DNA from: Halobacillus karajensis
GTDB lineage: Bacteria > Bacillota > Bacilli > Bacillales > Halobacillaceae
Length of the DNA: 64,000 bases
Reading direction: 5' to 3'
Assembly (NCBI RefSeq): GCF_900108515.1
Contig: NZ_FNWW01000001.1
Span: 310,001 to 374,000, forward strand
Part shown: in pieces, positions 44,871-54,214 of the stretch
Layout of the letters: the number at the start of each line of letters is the position of its first letter
Position numbering within the stretch: position 1 is the first letter of the stretch
The notes under the pieces: model-generated
The model's input: only the letters and a program-made list of their open reading frames with translations
Told to the model about the DNA's origin: nothing
Databases searched by the model: none
Translations under genes and position numbers: made by a program

Positions 44871-45337
44871 ACTCTCCTCCATCTAACTTACCCTAGTTAT
44901 ATGGAGGGCAATCTTTTTCATGTTTTGAACAGGCGGCCGTCATTAGCGTCTGTTCCGTCACTTTCTCTTTTACGCGCAAGCGACAATAACGTAGTCCATG
45001 CAGTTCTTTTGAATCTGCGAAGCTACGCTCAACTTTCTCGACAGCCTGAGCAGCTCATCTTGAGCTGCTTCTTTCATACTAAAAATATAGATTTTTGAGT
45101 ATTCCATGCCGCCAGTAAAGCAAAGTCTTCTCCTTTCCAGTTTTATCAGGAACTGTTTTGGCCCCTCTTTCGCTTCCATAAAAATATGGCTCACTGTAAT
45201 ATGTATTCCAGAACCCTATCAATCTTGGCATCATTCCCCTTTCTTCCTAAATTTCATAATAATACAATCGGAACTGCTTCTGCTAAGTGAATAATGAGGT
45301 AAAAACCCTTCATGTATAGTTCTGATAAGGATATTTT
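44870..45337. other. Gene-free stretch, possible scar
   Basis: No supportable gene. A second copy of the GAGCAGCTCA-TGAGCTGC hairpin seen at 44661-44680 lies at about 45047-45069, so the interval 44661-45069 is bounded by similar hairpins, perhaps the remains of a lost mobile element. Short frames here show no family resemblance. Confidence 0.35.
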
Positions 45338-45384
45338 TAAAAGTCCAAGGCTTAAGAATTAATCTTAAGCCTTGGACTTTTAAC
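45338..45384 (-). terminator. Terminator of the GntP-family gene (bidirectional form)
   Basis: A perfect 21-base stem (TTAAAAGTCCAAGGCTTAAGA and complement) with loop ATTAA; T-rich on both sides. It sits three bases after the permease stop. Confidence 0.9.
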
Positions 45385-45387
45385 TTC

Positions 45388-46698
45388 TTACATAAAGCTA
45401 AATAATACCACAGCCAATATTACACCAAGAAGTGGCACGACGACAGTTAATGCCCCAAATGCGGGGTAGGCATCTTTATGGGTTTCCCCAGCAATGGCTC
45501 GAATCGTCGTGACAACATAACCACCATGTGGCAAGGAGTCAAGCGCCCCCGAGGAAATAGCAGCAACCCTATGGAGTTGCTCAGGGTTCACACCTATATC
45601 TAAGTAGTGGGGGGAGAGCAGTGGCAATGCTATAGCCTGACCTCCTGAAGCCGAACCGGTCATACCTGCGATGACACAAATAGCAATAGCGCTGCCTATT
45701 AACGGACTTCCAGGTATATTCGTCATGGCTTCTACCGTTTGATTAAAAGCAGGCGTTGCCTTAGCCACACCTCCAAAACCGACCACTGCGGAAGTATTCG
45801 CTATAGCAATTAAGGCCCCCATCGTCCCCTCTGAAACCGCTTTCCAAATATCTTTAAAGTATTTAAAGCTGATGATAATAGTAGCCGTACATCCTCCTAG
45901 TAATGCTACGATCAGTGCTGATTTGCCTAATGAGTCATGGAAGATAAACGAAAAAGCCAATACGACAAACAAAGGGATGATACTCAAAAGGGGGTTGGGG
46001 AGTTTCTCTCTCCCAAGCTCAGGATCATCAGCCCGGACATCGAACGTTTCCCCCTTATTAACTGCCTTTTTGATCATCCTGGTTAACCACCAATAGCCTA
46101 TAATTATCATAAATACTGCAACGACTAAACTAACTTCCCATGCCGCATAAGGGGAAGTACCTAAGAATTCGATAGGAATCCAGTTTTGAATTTCCGGTGA
46201 ACCTGCGGAAGTCATAGTAAAAGTTGTTGAACCAAAAGCAAGTGCAGCTGGAATAAACCTTCTTGGCAGATCAGCTTCTTTAAATAAACTCAGTGCCATT
46301 GGATAAACTGAAAAGGCGACTACAAATAAACTAACTCCACCATAGGTTAAAACAGCACAAGCAGCAACTATAGCCAAAGCAGCTTGTTTTACACCAATTT
46401 TATCAATAATCCACTTCGACACACTGTCTGCTGCCCCGCTATCCTCCATGAGTTTTCCAAATATCGCTCCCAAGAGGAACATTAGATACCATGAAGCTAC
46501 AAATCCAGCGAAACCATCCATATAATTCGTTAAAAAATTAGCTTCACCTTTTCCCGCCATCTGAGGGAAAATGGGCAAGCCGCTGAAGATAGCCACAATG
46601 AAAGCTGAAAATGGTGCCGCAATGAGTAAGTTCATTCCTTTCATTGTTAATGCAATGAGAAGTAGTAGTCCCCCAATGAGTCCGATCATACTTAACAT
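45388..46698 (-). CDS. GntP-family permease (gluconate/hydroxy-acid type)
   Basis: 436 residues, about 12-13 membrane segments. It has the GntP/CitMHS-like features FLLGAIFGKLMEDSGAADSVSKWII, GSASGGQAIALPLLSP and a C-terminal SGALDSLPHGGYVVTTIRAI. Family members import gluconate, 3-hydroxybutyrate or other small hydroxy acids with protons. It is transcribed in the same direction as the LacI regulator and HisD-like gene, and its gap of 130 bases from the regulator suggests its own promoter or read-through. Confidence 0.88.
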   Translation of the reverse strand: MLSMIGLIGGLLLLIALTMKGMNLLIAAPFSAFIVAIFSGLPIFPQMAGKGEANFLTNYMDGFAGFVASWYLMFLLGAIFGKLMEDSGAADSVSKWIIDKIGVKQAALAIVAACAVLTYGGVSLFVVAFSVYPMALSLFKEADLPRRFIPAALAFGSTTFTMTSAGSPEIQNWIPIEFLGTSPYAAWEVSLVVAVFMIIIGYWWLTRMIKKAVNKGETFDVRADDPELGREKLPNPLLSIIPLFVVLAFSFIFHDSLGKSALIVALLGGCTATIIISFKYFKDIWKAVSEGTMGALIAIANTSAVVGFGGVAKATPAFNQTVEAMTNIPGSPLIGSAIAICVIAGMTGSASGGQAIALPLLSPHYLDIGVNPEQLHRVAAISSGALDSLPHGGYVVTTIRAIAGETHKDAYPAFGALTVVVPLLGVILAVVLFSFM

Positions 46699-46828
46699 AT
46701 GTTGTCCTCCTCTTTTCAGGGTCTATTTAATACCCTTAGTTAAGCCCAGTAAAAAGCTTTTCTCTTATCGAGATTTGAAAAGGCTTACAATAAAAGAGGC
46801 AAGATTTCCATTGTTTATTTAATGATAT

Positions 46829-47842
46829 CTATTTATCGGTTCTATCTTTCACAGAATTTCTTGTGACCAAGTGTCCATCTAATTCAACGATTTCAGGAGT
46901 CTTGCTCTTCCCATTTAAATCGTTCATTAGGATGCTGATTGTTTTTTCAACCATTTCATCTACGGGTTGCTTCCATGTAGTCAGGGAATAGGGAAACCAT
47001 TTAGATGTTTGAACATCGTCGAAGCCTATGACAGATATATCCTCTGGGACAAGCTTATTAGCAGCTTTAATAGCGTCAATGGCCCCAAAAGCCGATATAT
47101 CATTTCCACAGAATATACTGTCTAAATTTTTGTGATCTCTTATGAGATTCGCAGCTGCTTCATAGCCGCCTTCATAGGTATACTTCCCATCCTCAATGAT
47201 TAATTTAGAGATCCCTCCTTCAGACAGTGCTTCCTGGTAGCCCCTTTGACGATCAATGGTTGTCGATGTGTTAAACGGTCCTGATATAAAGGCTGGATTG
47301 CGGTGACCTTTTTCTATAAGGTATTTACCGATCGCTTTACCCGCCTCATAGTTTTTACACGATACAGCACTACATTTGGAATTTGGTATATATCGATTAA
47401 ATAAAACAATAGGAATATTATTTCGCACAAACCGTTCTACAGCAGATGATGTTAAAATCGCATCTGTTATGATTACAGCTTCTGCGTTATATTCGATTAA
47501 CCTGCTGATTTCATCTTCCTCAATCTGGTGATTCATTGAATTGATAAAAATCACCTGGTAACCTATATCGGTTAATCTCGAATAAAACTTCTCCAATACT
47601 TCTGGGTAAAATGGGTTTTTAATATCACGCATAACAATACCAATGATATGGCTTTTATTTGTGATCAACCCCCGCGCAATCGCGTTTGGTTGGTACCCCA
47701 GTTTATTGGCCGCCTCAATAATTGCTTTTCTCTTCTCCTTTGTAACACTTGAACTGTTACTACTAAACACCCTGGATACACTCGACTGGGAGACTCCAGC
47801 CAGCCGAGCAACATCCGTGGCAGTCACTTTTTTGTTATCCAT
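46829..47842 (-). CDS. LacI-family transcriptional regulator
   Basis: 337 residues. HTH at 7-27 (TATDVARLAGVSQSSVSRVFS) with the hinge helix motif KLGYQPNAIARGL; the rest is the periplasmic-binding-protein-like sensor domain (GIVMRDIKNPFYPEVL, ISVIGFDDVQTSKWF). It lies between the permease and the HisD-like enzyme. Two identical operator-like palindromes (49217-49230 and 50979-50992) in the cluster fit a LacI regulator, which would make the cluster inducible by its substrate. Confidence 0.9.
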   Translation of the reverse strand: MDNKKVTATDVARLAGVSQSSVSRVFSSNSSSVTKEKRKAIIEAANKLGYQPNAIARGLITNKSHIIGIVMRDIKNPFYPEVLEKFYSRLTDIGYQVIFINSMNHQIEEDEISRLIEYNAEAVIITDAILTSSAVERFVRNNIPIVLFNRYIPNSKCSAVSCKNYEAGKAIGKYLIEKGHRNPAFISGPFNTSTTIDRQRGYQEALSEGGISKLIIEDGKYTYEGGYEAAANLIRDHKNLDSIFCGNDISAFGAIDAIKAANKLVPEDISVIGFDDVQTSKWFPYSLTTWKQPVDEMVEKTISILMNDLNGKSKTPEIVELDGHLVTRNSVKDRTDK

Positions 47843-47922
47843 TACTTAAAACCTCCTGCCTTTCTAGACAGAAAATAATAGCAATCATCTAGCACCTTTT
47901 CAATCATAAATCGTGATCATTC

Positions 47923-49197
47923 TTATTTTTTATACCTTCTCACCCGAAGGGAAGCTTGTTCCTTGTGCCCCATAAAACCTTCAAGTTCACACAAGCGTTC
48001 AGCATATTCACCAATTTCAACGCTGGCTTCCGGGGTAGCTTTCTGATAGGTAACGGTTTTAATATATTTACCGACCCAAAGACCACCTGTGTACTTAGCC
48101 GCCTTTTGAGTTGGTAAGGTATGATTCGTCCCTATTACTTTATCCCCGTATGCAACATTGGTTTCAGGTCCTAAGAAGAGCGCACCGTAATTTGTCATGT
48201 TTTCAAGAAAGTAATCTGGATCTTTCGTTAAAATCTCGACATGTTCATAAGCAAGTTTGTCGGCTTCTACTACGGCTTCCTCAAGACTGTCCACTAATAA
48301 AATCGTGCCATAGTCTTCCCAGGAAATTCTCGCTATATCAGCTGTAGGAAGAACCTCTAGTTGACGATCAATCTCTTTCAATGTATCTTCTGCCATCTTT
48401 TCAGAAGTCGTAATTAGAGCTCCTGGGGAAGTTGGGCCATGTTCACCCTGACCGAGGAGATCCGTTGCGATCATTTCCCCATCTGCAGTCTCGTCAGCAA
48501 TGACCAATGTTTCCGTAGGTCCTGCTAATAAATCAATTCCCACTTTCCCAAACAATTGGCGCTTTGCTTCGGCTACAAATGCGTTCCCAGGTCCGACAAT
48601 CATATCAACAGAGTCCATGGTTTCCGTACCTACAGCCATAGCCGTCATCGCTTGAACTCCCCCTAAAATGTAAATCTCATCCGCACCTGCTAAATGCATC
48701 GCCGTAACGGTCGCTAATGGAATTTCACCATTGATAGGCGGTGTACAAGCAATGACCCTTTTAACCCCTGCTACTTTCGCTGTTAAAATACTCATATGGG
48801 AAGAAGCAACCATAGGATAACGGCCACCTGGAATGTAACAGCCTACACTATTTACAGGGATATTTTTATGGCCTAAGGTGACTCCTGGTATGGTTTCTAC
48901 CTCAATATCCTTCATGGATTCCCTCTGTTTTTGGGCAAAAAATCTAATTTGTTTTTGAGCAAATTTAATGTCTTCCTTGACCGAGTCATCCACTGATTCT
49001 ACAACATCTCTGATTTGTTCATCTGTTAAACGAAAGCTATCCGGTGACCACTTGTCGAATTGTACAGACAATTCACGTACAGCTTTATCACCATTTGCTT
49101 CAATATCTTTGATTATCCCGGCTACAGCCTCTTGTACCTTTTCACTTGTTTCTTGCAACTCTTGTTCACTTTTACCTTTTTTTATATATGTTGCCAT
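47923..49197 (-). CDS. HisD-family dehydrogenase (HpsN-like, catabolic)
   Basis: 424 residues. The HisD metal and catalytic residues are kept: GQGEHGP (Gln and His zinc ligands), YEHVEIL (catalytic Glu-His), [10 protein letters not shown] and the C-terminal [10 protein letters not shown]. No other histidine gene is near. Catabolic HisD homologues include HpsN, which oxidises (R)-2,3-dihydroxypropanesulfonate, and other NAD-dependent oxidases of primary alcohols to acids. Here the linked GntP permease, SDR and LacI regulator suggest a hydroxy-acid or polyol sulfonate pathway; the substrate is not determined. AGGAGTG precedes the ATG. Confidence 0.82.
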   Translation of the reverse strand: MATYIKKGKSEQELQETSEKVQEAVAGIIKDIEANGDKAVRELSVQFDKWSPDSFRLTDEQIRDVVESVDDSVKEDIKFAQKQIRFFAQKQRESMKDIEVETIPGVTLGHKNIPVNSVGCYIPGGRYPMVASSHMSILTAKVAGVKRVIACTPPINGEIPLATVTAMHLAGADEIYILGGVQAMTAMAVGTETMDSVDMIVGPGNAFVAEAKRQLFGKVGIDLLAGPTETLVIADETADGEMIATDLLGQGEHGPTSPGALITTSEKMAEDTLKEIDRQLEVLPTADIARISWEDYGTILLVDSLEEAVVEADKLAYEHVEILTKDPDYFLENMTNYGALFLGPETNVAYGDKVIGTNHTLPTQKAAKYTGGLWVGKYIKTVTYQKATPEASVEIGEYAERLCELEGFMGHKEQASLRVRRYKK

Positions 49198-49216
49198 TTC
49201 GATTCACTCCTATCTT

Positions 49217-49230
49217 TGAATACGTATGCA
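49217..49230 (-). promoter_or_regulatory. LacI-type operator, copy 1
   Basis: TGAATACGTATGCA: exact ATACGTAT palindrome with TG...CA ends, typical of LacI-family sites. It lies 20 bases upstream of the HisD-like start and recurs identically at 50979-50992. Confidence 0.7.
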
Positions 49231-49244
49231 AATTAATTTAAAAA

Positions 49245-50006
49245 TTAAATAGCTGTCCAACCACCGTCTACTTTAATCGTTTCTCCTGTAATAAATTTGC
49301 TTAGATTTGAAGAAAGATAGAGTACTGAACCAGCTACATCCTGAGGATCAGCTAGATTTCCTAAAGGGATCCTCCTATAGACGTCCTCTGCAAAGGCTTT
49401 ATCCTTAAACATTTTTTCTGTCAGCTCTGTTTTTATAAATGTTGGAGCGACTGCATTCACATTCACCCCATGCTCGGCCCACTCAACTGCAAGTGCTTTC
49501 GTTAACTGAACTATTCCGCCTTTACTGGAACAGTAAGAAGCACGATTCCAATAGCCTACAAACGCCATCTGGGAAGCAATGTTAACAATCTTTCCACTTT
49601 CTTTTGGAATCATGTATTCTGCAGCTTTTTGGCTGCAGAAAAAAGAGGCTTTCAGATTTATATCAAGGACTTGATCCCAATCTTCCTCATTTATTTGTAG
49701 AGCTGGCTTTGTAATATTTATCCCCGCATTATTAACCAGCACATCCAGTGCACCCATTCGACTTACAGCTTGATCAATCATTCGCGTAATCTCATCAACA
49801 TTCGTTAAATCTGCGGTAATATACGAACAATCCATATGAAGTTTTTTTAGTTCATTTGTCGCTTCAATCAGGGATGATTCATCTCTGCCGACAATGACCA
49901 CCTTTGAACCATGCTCGGCAAAAGCTAGGGCTATGCTCTTTCCAATCCCCTTACTTCCACCAGTAACAATAACCGCCTTTTTCTTCAGGTCAGGAAAGTA
50001 ATTCAC
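49245..50006 (-). CDS. SDR-family dehydrogenase
   Basis: 253 residues, classical SDR: TGGSKGIGKSIA cofactor loop, NNAGINITKPAL, NIASQMAFVGYWNRASYCSSKGG (Ser, Tyr, Lys) and the C-terminal TGETIKVDGGW. Pattern is close to gluconate 5-dehydrogenase and 3-oxoacyl reductase types. It follows the 3-hydroxyacyl-CoA dehydrogenase-type gene by 24 bases. Probably oxidises a secondary alcohol of the imported acid. Confidence 0.86.
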   Translation of the reverse strand: MNYFPDLKKKAVIVTGGSKGIGKSIALAFAEHGSKVVIVGRDESSLIEATNELKKLHMDCSYITADLTNVDEITRMIDQAVSRMGALDVLVNNAGINITKPALQINEEDWDQVLDINLKASFFCSQKAAEYMIPKESGKIVNIASQMAFVGYWNRASYCSSKGGIVQLTKALAVEWAEHGVNVNAVAPTFIKTELTEKMFKDKAFAEDVYRRIPLGNLADPQDVAGSVLYLSSNLSKFITGETIKVDGGWTAI

Positions 50007-50030
50007 TTGAAACCAGCTCTCCTTTCATGG

Positions 50031-50966
50031 TTACTCAATATCTAAATCCTGTTTCAGAAAATGTATAAGTTCCCTCTCTCTTTCCCCATTAATTTTTTCA
50101 GAAAAGGAAGGGTCCCATTGGTAGAATCCCTCTCCAGACTTAACACCCAGTTTTCCCTCTTCTACTAAACGACTGATGGTTGTAAGAGACGAACTTGCTT
50201 TGCTCAGATCATCAAACAAGTAGTTTGATATGGCAGTAAAGACATCAAGACCACCCATATCTGCTGTCATAAATGGGCCGGTTTTAGGTAATCTTCTTCC
50301 AATGCTATACGTTATAGCAGCATCTACATCTTCTTTTGAGGCTATCCCTTCTTCTAATAGATGTTGGGCCTCACGAAAGAGGGCATACTGAAGGCGATTC
50401 CCCACAAATCCTGGAACATCTTTATTTACCCTGATTGGCTTTTTACTCATTTGGGACATTAGTTTCATAGAATGGTCTATCGTATGTCCACTAGTTTGCT
50501 CACCCGGGACCACCTCGACTAGGGGAATGAGATGGGCCGGGTTCCAAAAGTGTGTAACAATGGCTCGCTCTGGATGAGACATGTCAGAAGCAATTTCCGT
50601 CGGACTAAGGCCTGATGTATTACTTGCAAGAACAACACTTGTATTACAAAGCTGATCGAGCTCTTTGAATAGATTCTTTTTAAGGTTGATATCTTCCGGA
50701 ATGGCTTCAATCACGAAGGTTGCCTGCTCAACCGCATGCTCAATAGAAACCGTTGTGATTACTCGACTCTTTATTTTCTCCAATTCGTGACTATTGATCA
50801 TATGATGCTTAATCAGCACATCTGCTTTATCCATCATATCGTTCCAGCCCTGATTTAAGACATCCTCATTAAGCCCATACAGTTTTACGTCATAGCCTGC
50901 CCAAGCGGCATTTAGTGCAATAGAATGCCCCATTGTTCCACAACCGATCACTGCAATTTCTCCCAT
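50031..50966 (-). CDS. 3-hydroxyacyl-CoA dehydrogenase-family NAD-dependent dehydrogenase
   Basis: About 311 residues. N-terminal Rossmann motif AVIGCGTMGHSIALNAAWAGYDV, then VIEAIPEDINLKK, ASNTSGLSPTEIA and the active-site HFWNPAHLIPLVEVVPGEQT (His/Asn), followed by the C-terminal helical domain PGFVGNRLQYALFREA. L-gulonate or L-carnitine dehydrogenases share this fold. I start at the ATG 50964-50966 after AAGGAGGGTGG, because the longer frame begins inside the operator. First gene of the leftward 50966-49245 unit. Confidence 0.86.
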   Translation of the reverse strand: MGEIAVIGCGTMGHSIALNAAWAGYDVKLYGLNEDVLNQGWNDMMDKADVLIKHHMINSHELEKIKSRVITTVSIEHAVEQATFVIEAIPEDINLKKNLFKELDQLCNTSVVLASNTSGLSPTEIASDMSHPERAIVTHFWNPAHLIPLVEVVPGEQTSGHTIDHSMKLMSQMSKKPIRVNKDVPGFVGNRLQYALFREAQHLLEEGIASKEDVDAAITYSIGRRLPKTGPFMTADMGGLDVFTAISNYLFDDLSKASSSLTTISRLVEEGKLGVKSGEGFYQWDPSFSEKINGERERELIHFLKQDLDIE

Positions 50967-50978
50967 TTCCACCCTCCT

Positions 50979-50992
50979 TGAATACGTATGCA
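50979..50992 (-). promoter_or_regulatory. LacI-type operator, copy 2
   Basis: Identical to 49217-49230 (TGAATACGTATGCA) and immediately upstream of the ribosome site of the hydroxyacyl dehydrogenase gene. A cre-like TGTAAACGCTTTAT lies at 51022-51035 (two mismatches). Confidence 0.72.
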
Positions 50993-51251
50993 AAAACTAT
51001 GGTAAACGATGGGTTATTTTTTGTAAACGCTTTATTTCATAATTTTTTAAAATTTAAGTAAATAGAAACATACTTTTAGATATAAATGGTGTTTTTCTAC
51101 TTCCCTTTCCTTTAAATGGTATGTTCCCCCAACTTACTAGTTGTTAAGATCGAATCTTCCATTTAAAATTGTCGATTAGCATATTGCTTCTTTGGCGACA
51201 ATGTGAAAAGATATAAGTGTTTAATTATGCAACGATTGAGGTGGGGATAAA

Positions 51252-52997
51252 TTGATTAAAGCACTTCTTATTGCACCCTACCAGGGGCTTGCGGAAATAG
51301 CTAAAAATTATAAAGATACTGATAATAATTTCAAAGTTGATGTGAGGTTAGGGAATTTAGAAGATGGTGTGGGCATCGCGAAACAAGCGGAGGTGGATGG
51401 TTATGACATTATCATTAGCCGAGGTGGTACAGCGAGCTTAATCCAAGGAAAAATCAACATTCCTGTGGTAGATATTAAAGTTAGTGGCTATGATATCTTA
51501 CGAATTTTAACCTTGCTGAAAGGTACGAACGGAAAAGCGGCATTGGTCGGTTTCTCTAATATATCAAGAGGTGCTTCCACGATATGCAGTATTTTAGACA
51601 TGGATCTAAGGACCATTACGATAACAAATAGCGATGAAGTAACTAAAAAATTGGAACAACTGAAAACGGAAGGTTTTTCAGTTGTCATCGGAGACGTAGT
51701 TACTGTTCATGAAGCAGAAAAGATCGGATTACAAGGGATTTTAATCACTTCTGGAAAAGAGGCTGTGCTGGAAGCTTTTGATGAAGCGAAACGATTATAT
51801 CGCTTACTTCAAAAAATGCAGTCACAAGCAAAGATCTTTTCTGATGCTCTTGAAAGGTTTCCACGTCCATTGATCACGGTCCAGGAAGATGGTGGTCTTG
51901 TCTTTAAAAATAAAAAGTTTAGAGAAATGCTGGATCATTCGTTCGTCGAGCATGTAGAGGTAATGGCGCTTATAGAGGAAGTTGCTAGAGGAAAAGAGAA
52001 AGTTTGGAAGCCGATCGAATATCAAACTAAACGTTATTTTCTAGTCGCTTATCCTCTAAAAAGTGAGAAGGATTATGTAAATATTTTGATATACAATGAT
52101 TTTACTCAAAAGGAAGAGGGCGTGAAGTTCTACCCAAACTTATCTCATAAGAGTATTCCTGGACAAAGCACGACAGCTGTTTCATTAAGAAACAATATAA
52201 AGCGTTATGCCAGTATGAATTCTCCCCTTTGGATCGAGGGAGAGCCGGGGACAGGTAAAATGACATATGCCGGAAACCTTCACTTCGAGAGGTTTAAGCA
52301 TCGAGCTCCTCTCGTATCTGTAAATCTTATGAAGGTTTCAATGGACCAACTACAGGATTTATTTTTCTCAAATATTGAGCGTTTGCCTGAAGAGGGAACC
52401 GTAGTATTCCATAACATCCATAAAATAAATGAATATGAGCAGGAGCGCGCGGAAGCGTTCGTTCAGGATGTTTCTGAAAGGTATCAGACCATCCTCCTCT
52501 CTCCCGATAATGTGGAAAGTCTGGTTAAAGAGGGACAATTAAGTCACTCTTTGTATTATAACGTGCCAGGGGCTCGCATCCACCTCCCCCCTTTAAGAAG
52601 AAGAAAAGAAGACATCAAAAGTCTTGTTCAAGTTTTCATCGCTCAAAATCATATCGACTACGGATCTGAAACAGTAGGAATACGTGAAGAAGCCGTGCAA
52701 GAGCTAATGACTCATGATTGGCCTGGGAACATTGATCAATTAAAGACAACGATTGAAAAATTAATGGCGATGACGAACAACTCTTTTATTGAACGTAAAG
52801 ATGTCGAAACAATCATCTATAGGGACCCTCTGGAACAAAAGGACCTTAACCACTCTATTCCTGTCCAAGGAACATTGAAAGATATGGAAAAGCGAATAAT
52901 CATGCAAGTGATGCAAGAAGAGAATAACAATCAATCTAAAGTCTCGAAGCGGTTAGGAATAAACCGCACTACATTATGGCGCAAACTTAACTCATAA
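51252..52997 (+). CDS. PrpR-type regulator with degenerate AAA+ domain
   Basis: 581 residues, starting at TTG after GGTGGGG. The N-terminal ~190 residues form the PrpR_N sensor domain (IAPYQGLAEIAK, IISRGGTASLIQ, VVIGDVVTVHEAE), a PAS-like part follows (~205-285), then an AAA+ domain with Walker A GEPGTGKM (~330), and a C-terminal Fis-type HTH (QSKVSKRLGINRTTLWRKL). The GAFTGA loop that contacts sigma-54 is absent, so it cannot act as a normal bacterial enhancer-binding protein. It is followed by KdgT, kinase and PdxA genes, which it probably controls. Confidence 0.88.
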   Translation: MIKALLIAPYQGLAEIAKNYKDTDNNFKVDVRLGNLEDGVGIAKQAEVDGYDIIISRGGTASLIQGKINIPVVDIKVSGYDILRILTLLKGTNGKAALVGFSNISRGASTICSILDMDLRTITITNSDEVTKKLEQLKTEGFSVVIGDVVTVHEAEKIGLQGILITSGKEAVLEAFDEAKRLYRLLQKMQSQAKIFSDALERFPRPLITVQEDGGLVFKNKKFREMLDHSFVEHVEVMALIEEVARGKEKVWKPIEYQTKRYFLVAYPLKSEKDYVNILIYNDFTQKEEGVKFYPNLSHKSIPGQSTTAVSLRNNIKRYASMNSPLWIEGEPGTGKMTYAGNLHFERFKHRAPLVSVNLMKVSMDQLQDLFFSNIERLPEEGTVVFHNIHKINEYEQERAEAFVQDVSERYQTILLSPDNVESLVKEGQLSHSLYYNVPGARIHLPPLRRRKEDIKSLVQVFIAQNHIDYGSETVGIREEAVQELMTHDWPGNIDQLKTTIEKLMAMTNNSFIERKDVETIIYRDPLEQKDLNHSIPVQGTLKDMEKRIIMQVMQEENNNQSKVSKRLGINRTTLWRKLNS

Positions 52998-53013
52998 GTT
53001 TGCGCTTTCTTTT
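52979..53013 (+). terminator. Terminator overlapping the regulator stop codon
   Basis: Perfect 11-pair stem GCGCAAACTTA / TAAGTTTGCGC, loop ACTCA, then TTTCTTTTTG. The 5' arm lies in the last codons of the regulator gene. Confidence 0.88.
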
Positions 53014-53091
53014 TGTTTAAAAAAGCAACAGTACATATAAAAAATAGTTTATATCGTTTAAAAAAAGAACAAAATCGTTGCAAAAGTAAAT

Positions 53092-53126
53092 TGTAAGCGT
53101 TATTATATTCAGTGTAATCGCTTTAT
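53092..53126 (+). promoter_or_regulatory. Tandem cre-like boxes upstream of kdgT
   Basis: TGTAAGCGTTATTA (53092-53105, one mismatch from consensus) and TGTAATCGCTTTAT (53113-53126, two mismatches) lie 55-90 bases before the start codon, with AT-rich sequence between them and the gene. Confidence 0.5.
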
Positions 53127-53181
53127 ATTTTAATATATGTTTAATTTTGAAACACAAAATGGTATGGTAGGAGGAGTAAAA

Positions 53182-54186
53182 ATGAAAATTAAGGCAACTT
53201 TGGAGAGAATTCCTGGGGGAATGATGGTTGTCCCACTTATTTTAGCAGCTATTTTAAACACAGTAGCGCCGGACTTACTAAGAATCGGAAATTTCACTCA
53301 AGCCTTGTTTGTTGATGGGGCCGGGACACTAATTGCTTTGTTTTTACTTTGTACAGGTGCGCAAATCAACGTAAAGACAGTCGGTGTCAGTCTCGGAAAA
53401 GGTGCGACTCTTTTAACAGTCAAATGGGTTGTAGGGGCTGTTTTCGGTATGCTTGCCTACGCGTTCGCTGGGGAAAATGGATTATGGTTAGGACTTGCGC
53501 CGATTGCCATTATTGCAGCCATGACAAACAGTAATGGAGGTTTATATATAGCGGTTGTAGGTCAATACGGAAACAAGACAGACCGAGCAGCCTATTCTTT
53601 ACTTGCTCTAAATGATGGTCCTTTCTTTACGATGGTAGCTCTTGCAATTTTTGGTGCCATGGGCTTTGTGGACGGTTTGTTTTCTTTGACATCATTCATC
53701 GCTGTATTATTACCGATCGCTGTTGGGATGGTGCTTGGGAACCTTGATGAAGAGATGCGTAAGTTTTTGGATCAGGGCAGCTCCATGTTAATTCCTTTCT
53801 TCGCGTTCGCGCTTGGAATGGGAATCGACTTCGCTAAAATCATTGAAGGTGGTATTCCTGGGATTGTTCTTGGTGTTGCGACAACCTTGATAACAGGTAC
53901 GGCAGGATACTTTGCTTTTAAAGCCTTCAAATGGAATCCGATTGCTGGCGCAGCTGAAGGATCAACAGCAGGAAACGCAGTAGCTACCCCTGCAGCAATT
54001 GCCTCAGCAAATGCAGGTTTTGCTAATTTGGTGGATGTAGCAACAGTCCAAGTAGCAGCGTCTACGGTTACGACTGCGATTCTTCTGCCTATATATATTG
54101 GATTTTTAGTTAAACGCCTGGAAAGGAAAGGGGTTACTCTTCCGGACGATTACCAAACAGAATCCGAAAAGCATGCCACAGCCTAG
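53182..54186 (+). CDS. kdgT: 2-keto-3-deoxygluconate permease family transporter
   Basis: About 334 residues, ten membrane spans. The family start KIKATLERIPGGMMVVPLILAA, the IIAAMTNSNGGLYIAVVGQYG motif and AAEGSTAGNAVATPAAIA near residue 255-275 are diagnostic of KdgT. I start at ATG 53182 after GGAGGAG, not at 53137. With the kinase and PdxA-family genes downstream it probably imports a four- to six-carbon sugar acid. A paralogue is at 62616-63755. Confidence 0.9.
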   Translation: MKIKATLERIPGGMMVVPLILAAILNTVAPDLLRIGNFTQALFVDGAGTLIALFLLCTGAQINVKTVGVSLGKGATLLTVKWVVGAVFGMLAYAFAGENGLWLGLAPIAIIAAMTNSNGGLYIAVVGQYGNKTDRAAYSLLALNDGPFFTMVALAIFGAMGFVDGLFSLTSFIAVLLPIAVGMVLGNLDEEMRKFLDQGSSMLIPFFAFALGMGIDFAKIIEGGIPGIVLGVATTLITGTAGYFAFKAFKWNPIAGAAEGSTAGNAVATPAAIASANAGFANLVDVATVQVAASTVTTAILLPIYIGFLVKRLERKGVTLPDDYQTESEKHATA

Positions 54187-54214
54187 ATAGTTTTTTTAGA
54201 AATGGGGATTTGTC

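Noticed and set aside
44611-45194. Minus-strand frames of 73 and 74 codons
   Set aside because: They read through terminator hairpins and the GC-rich repeat; they show no protein family pattern.
47923-49197. Histidinol dehydrogenase for histidine biosynthesis
   Set aside because: Family residues fit, but there are no other his genes, and LacI regulator, permease and dehydrogenases surround it, so a catabolic homologue is more likely.
53060-53090. Possible sigma-54 promoter (GAACAAAATCGTTGC) before kdgT
   Set aside because: The essential -24 GG is missing and the neighbouring regulator has no GAFTGA loop.
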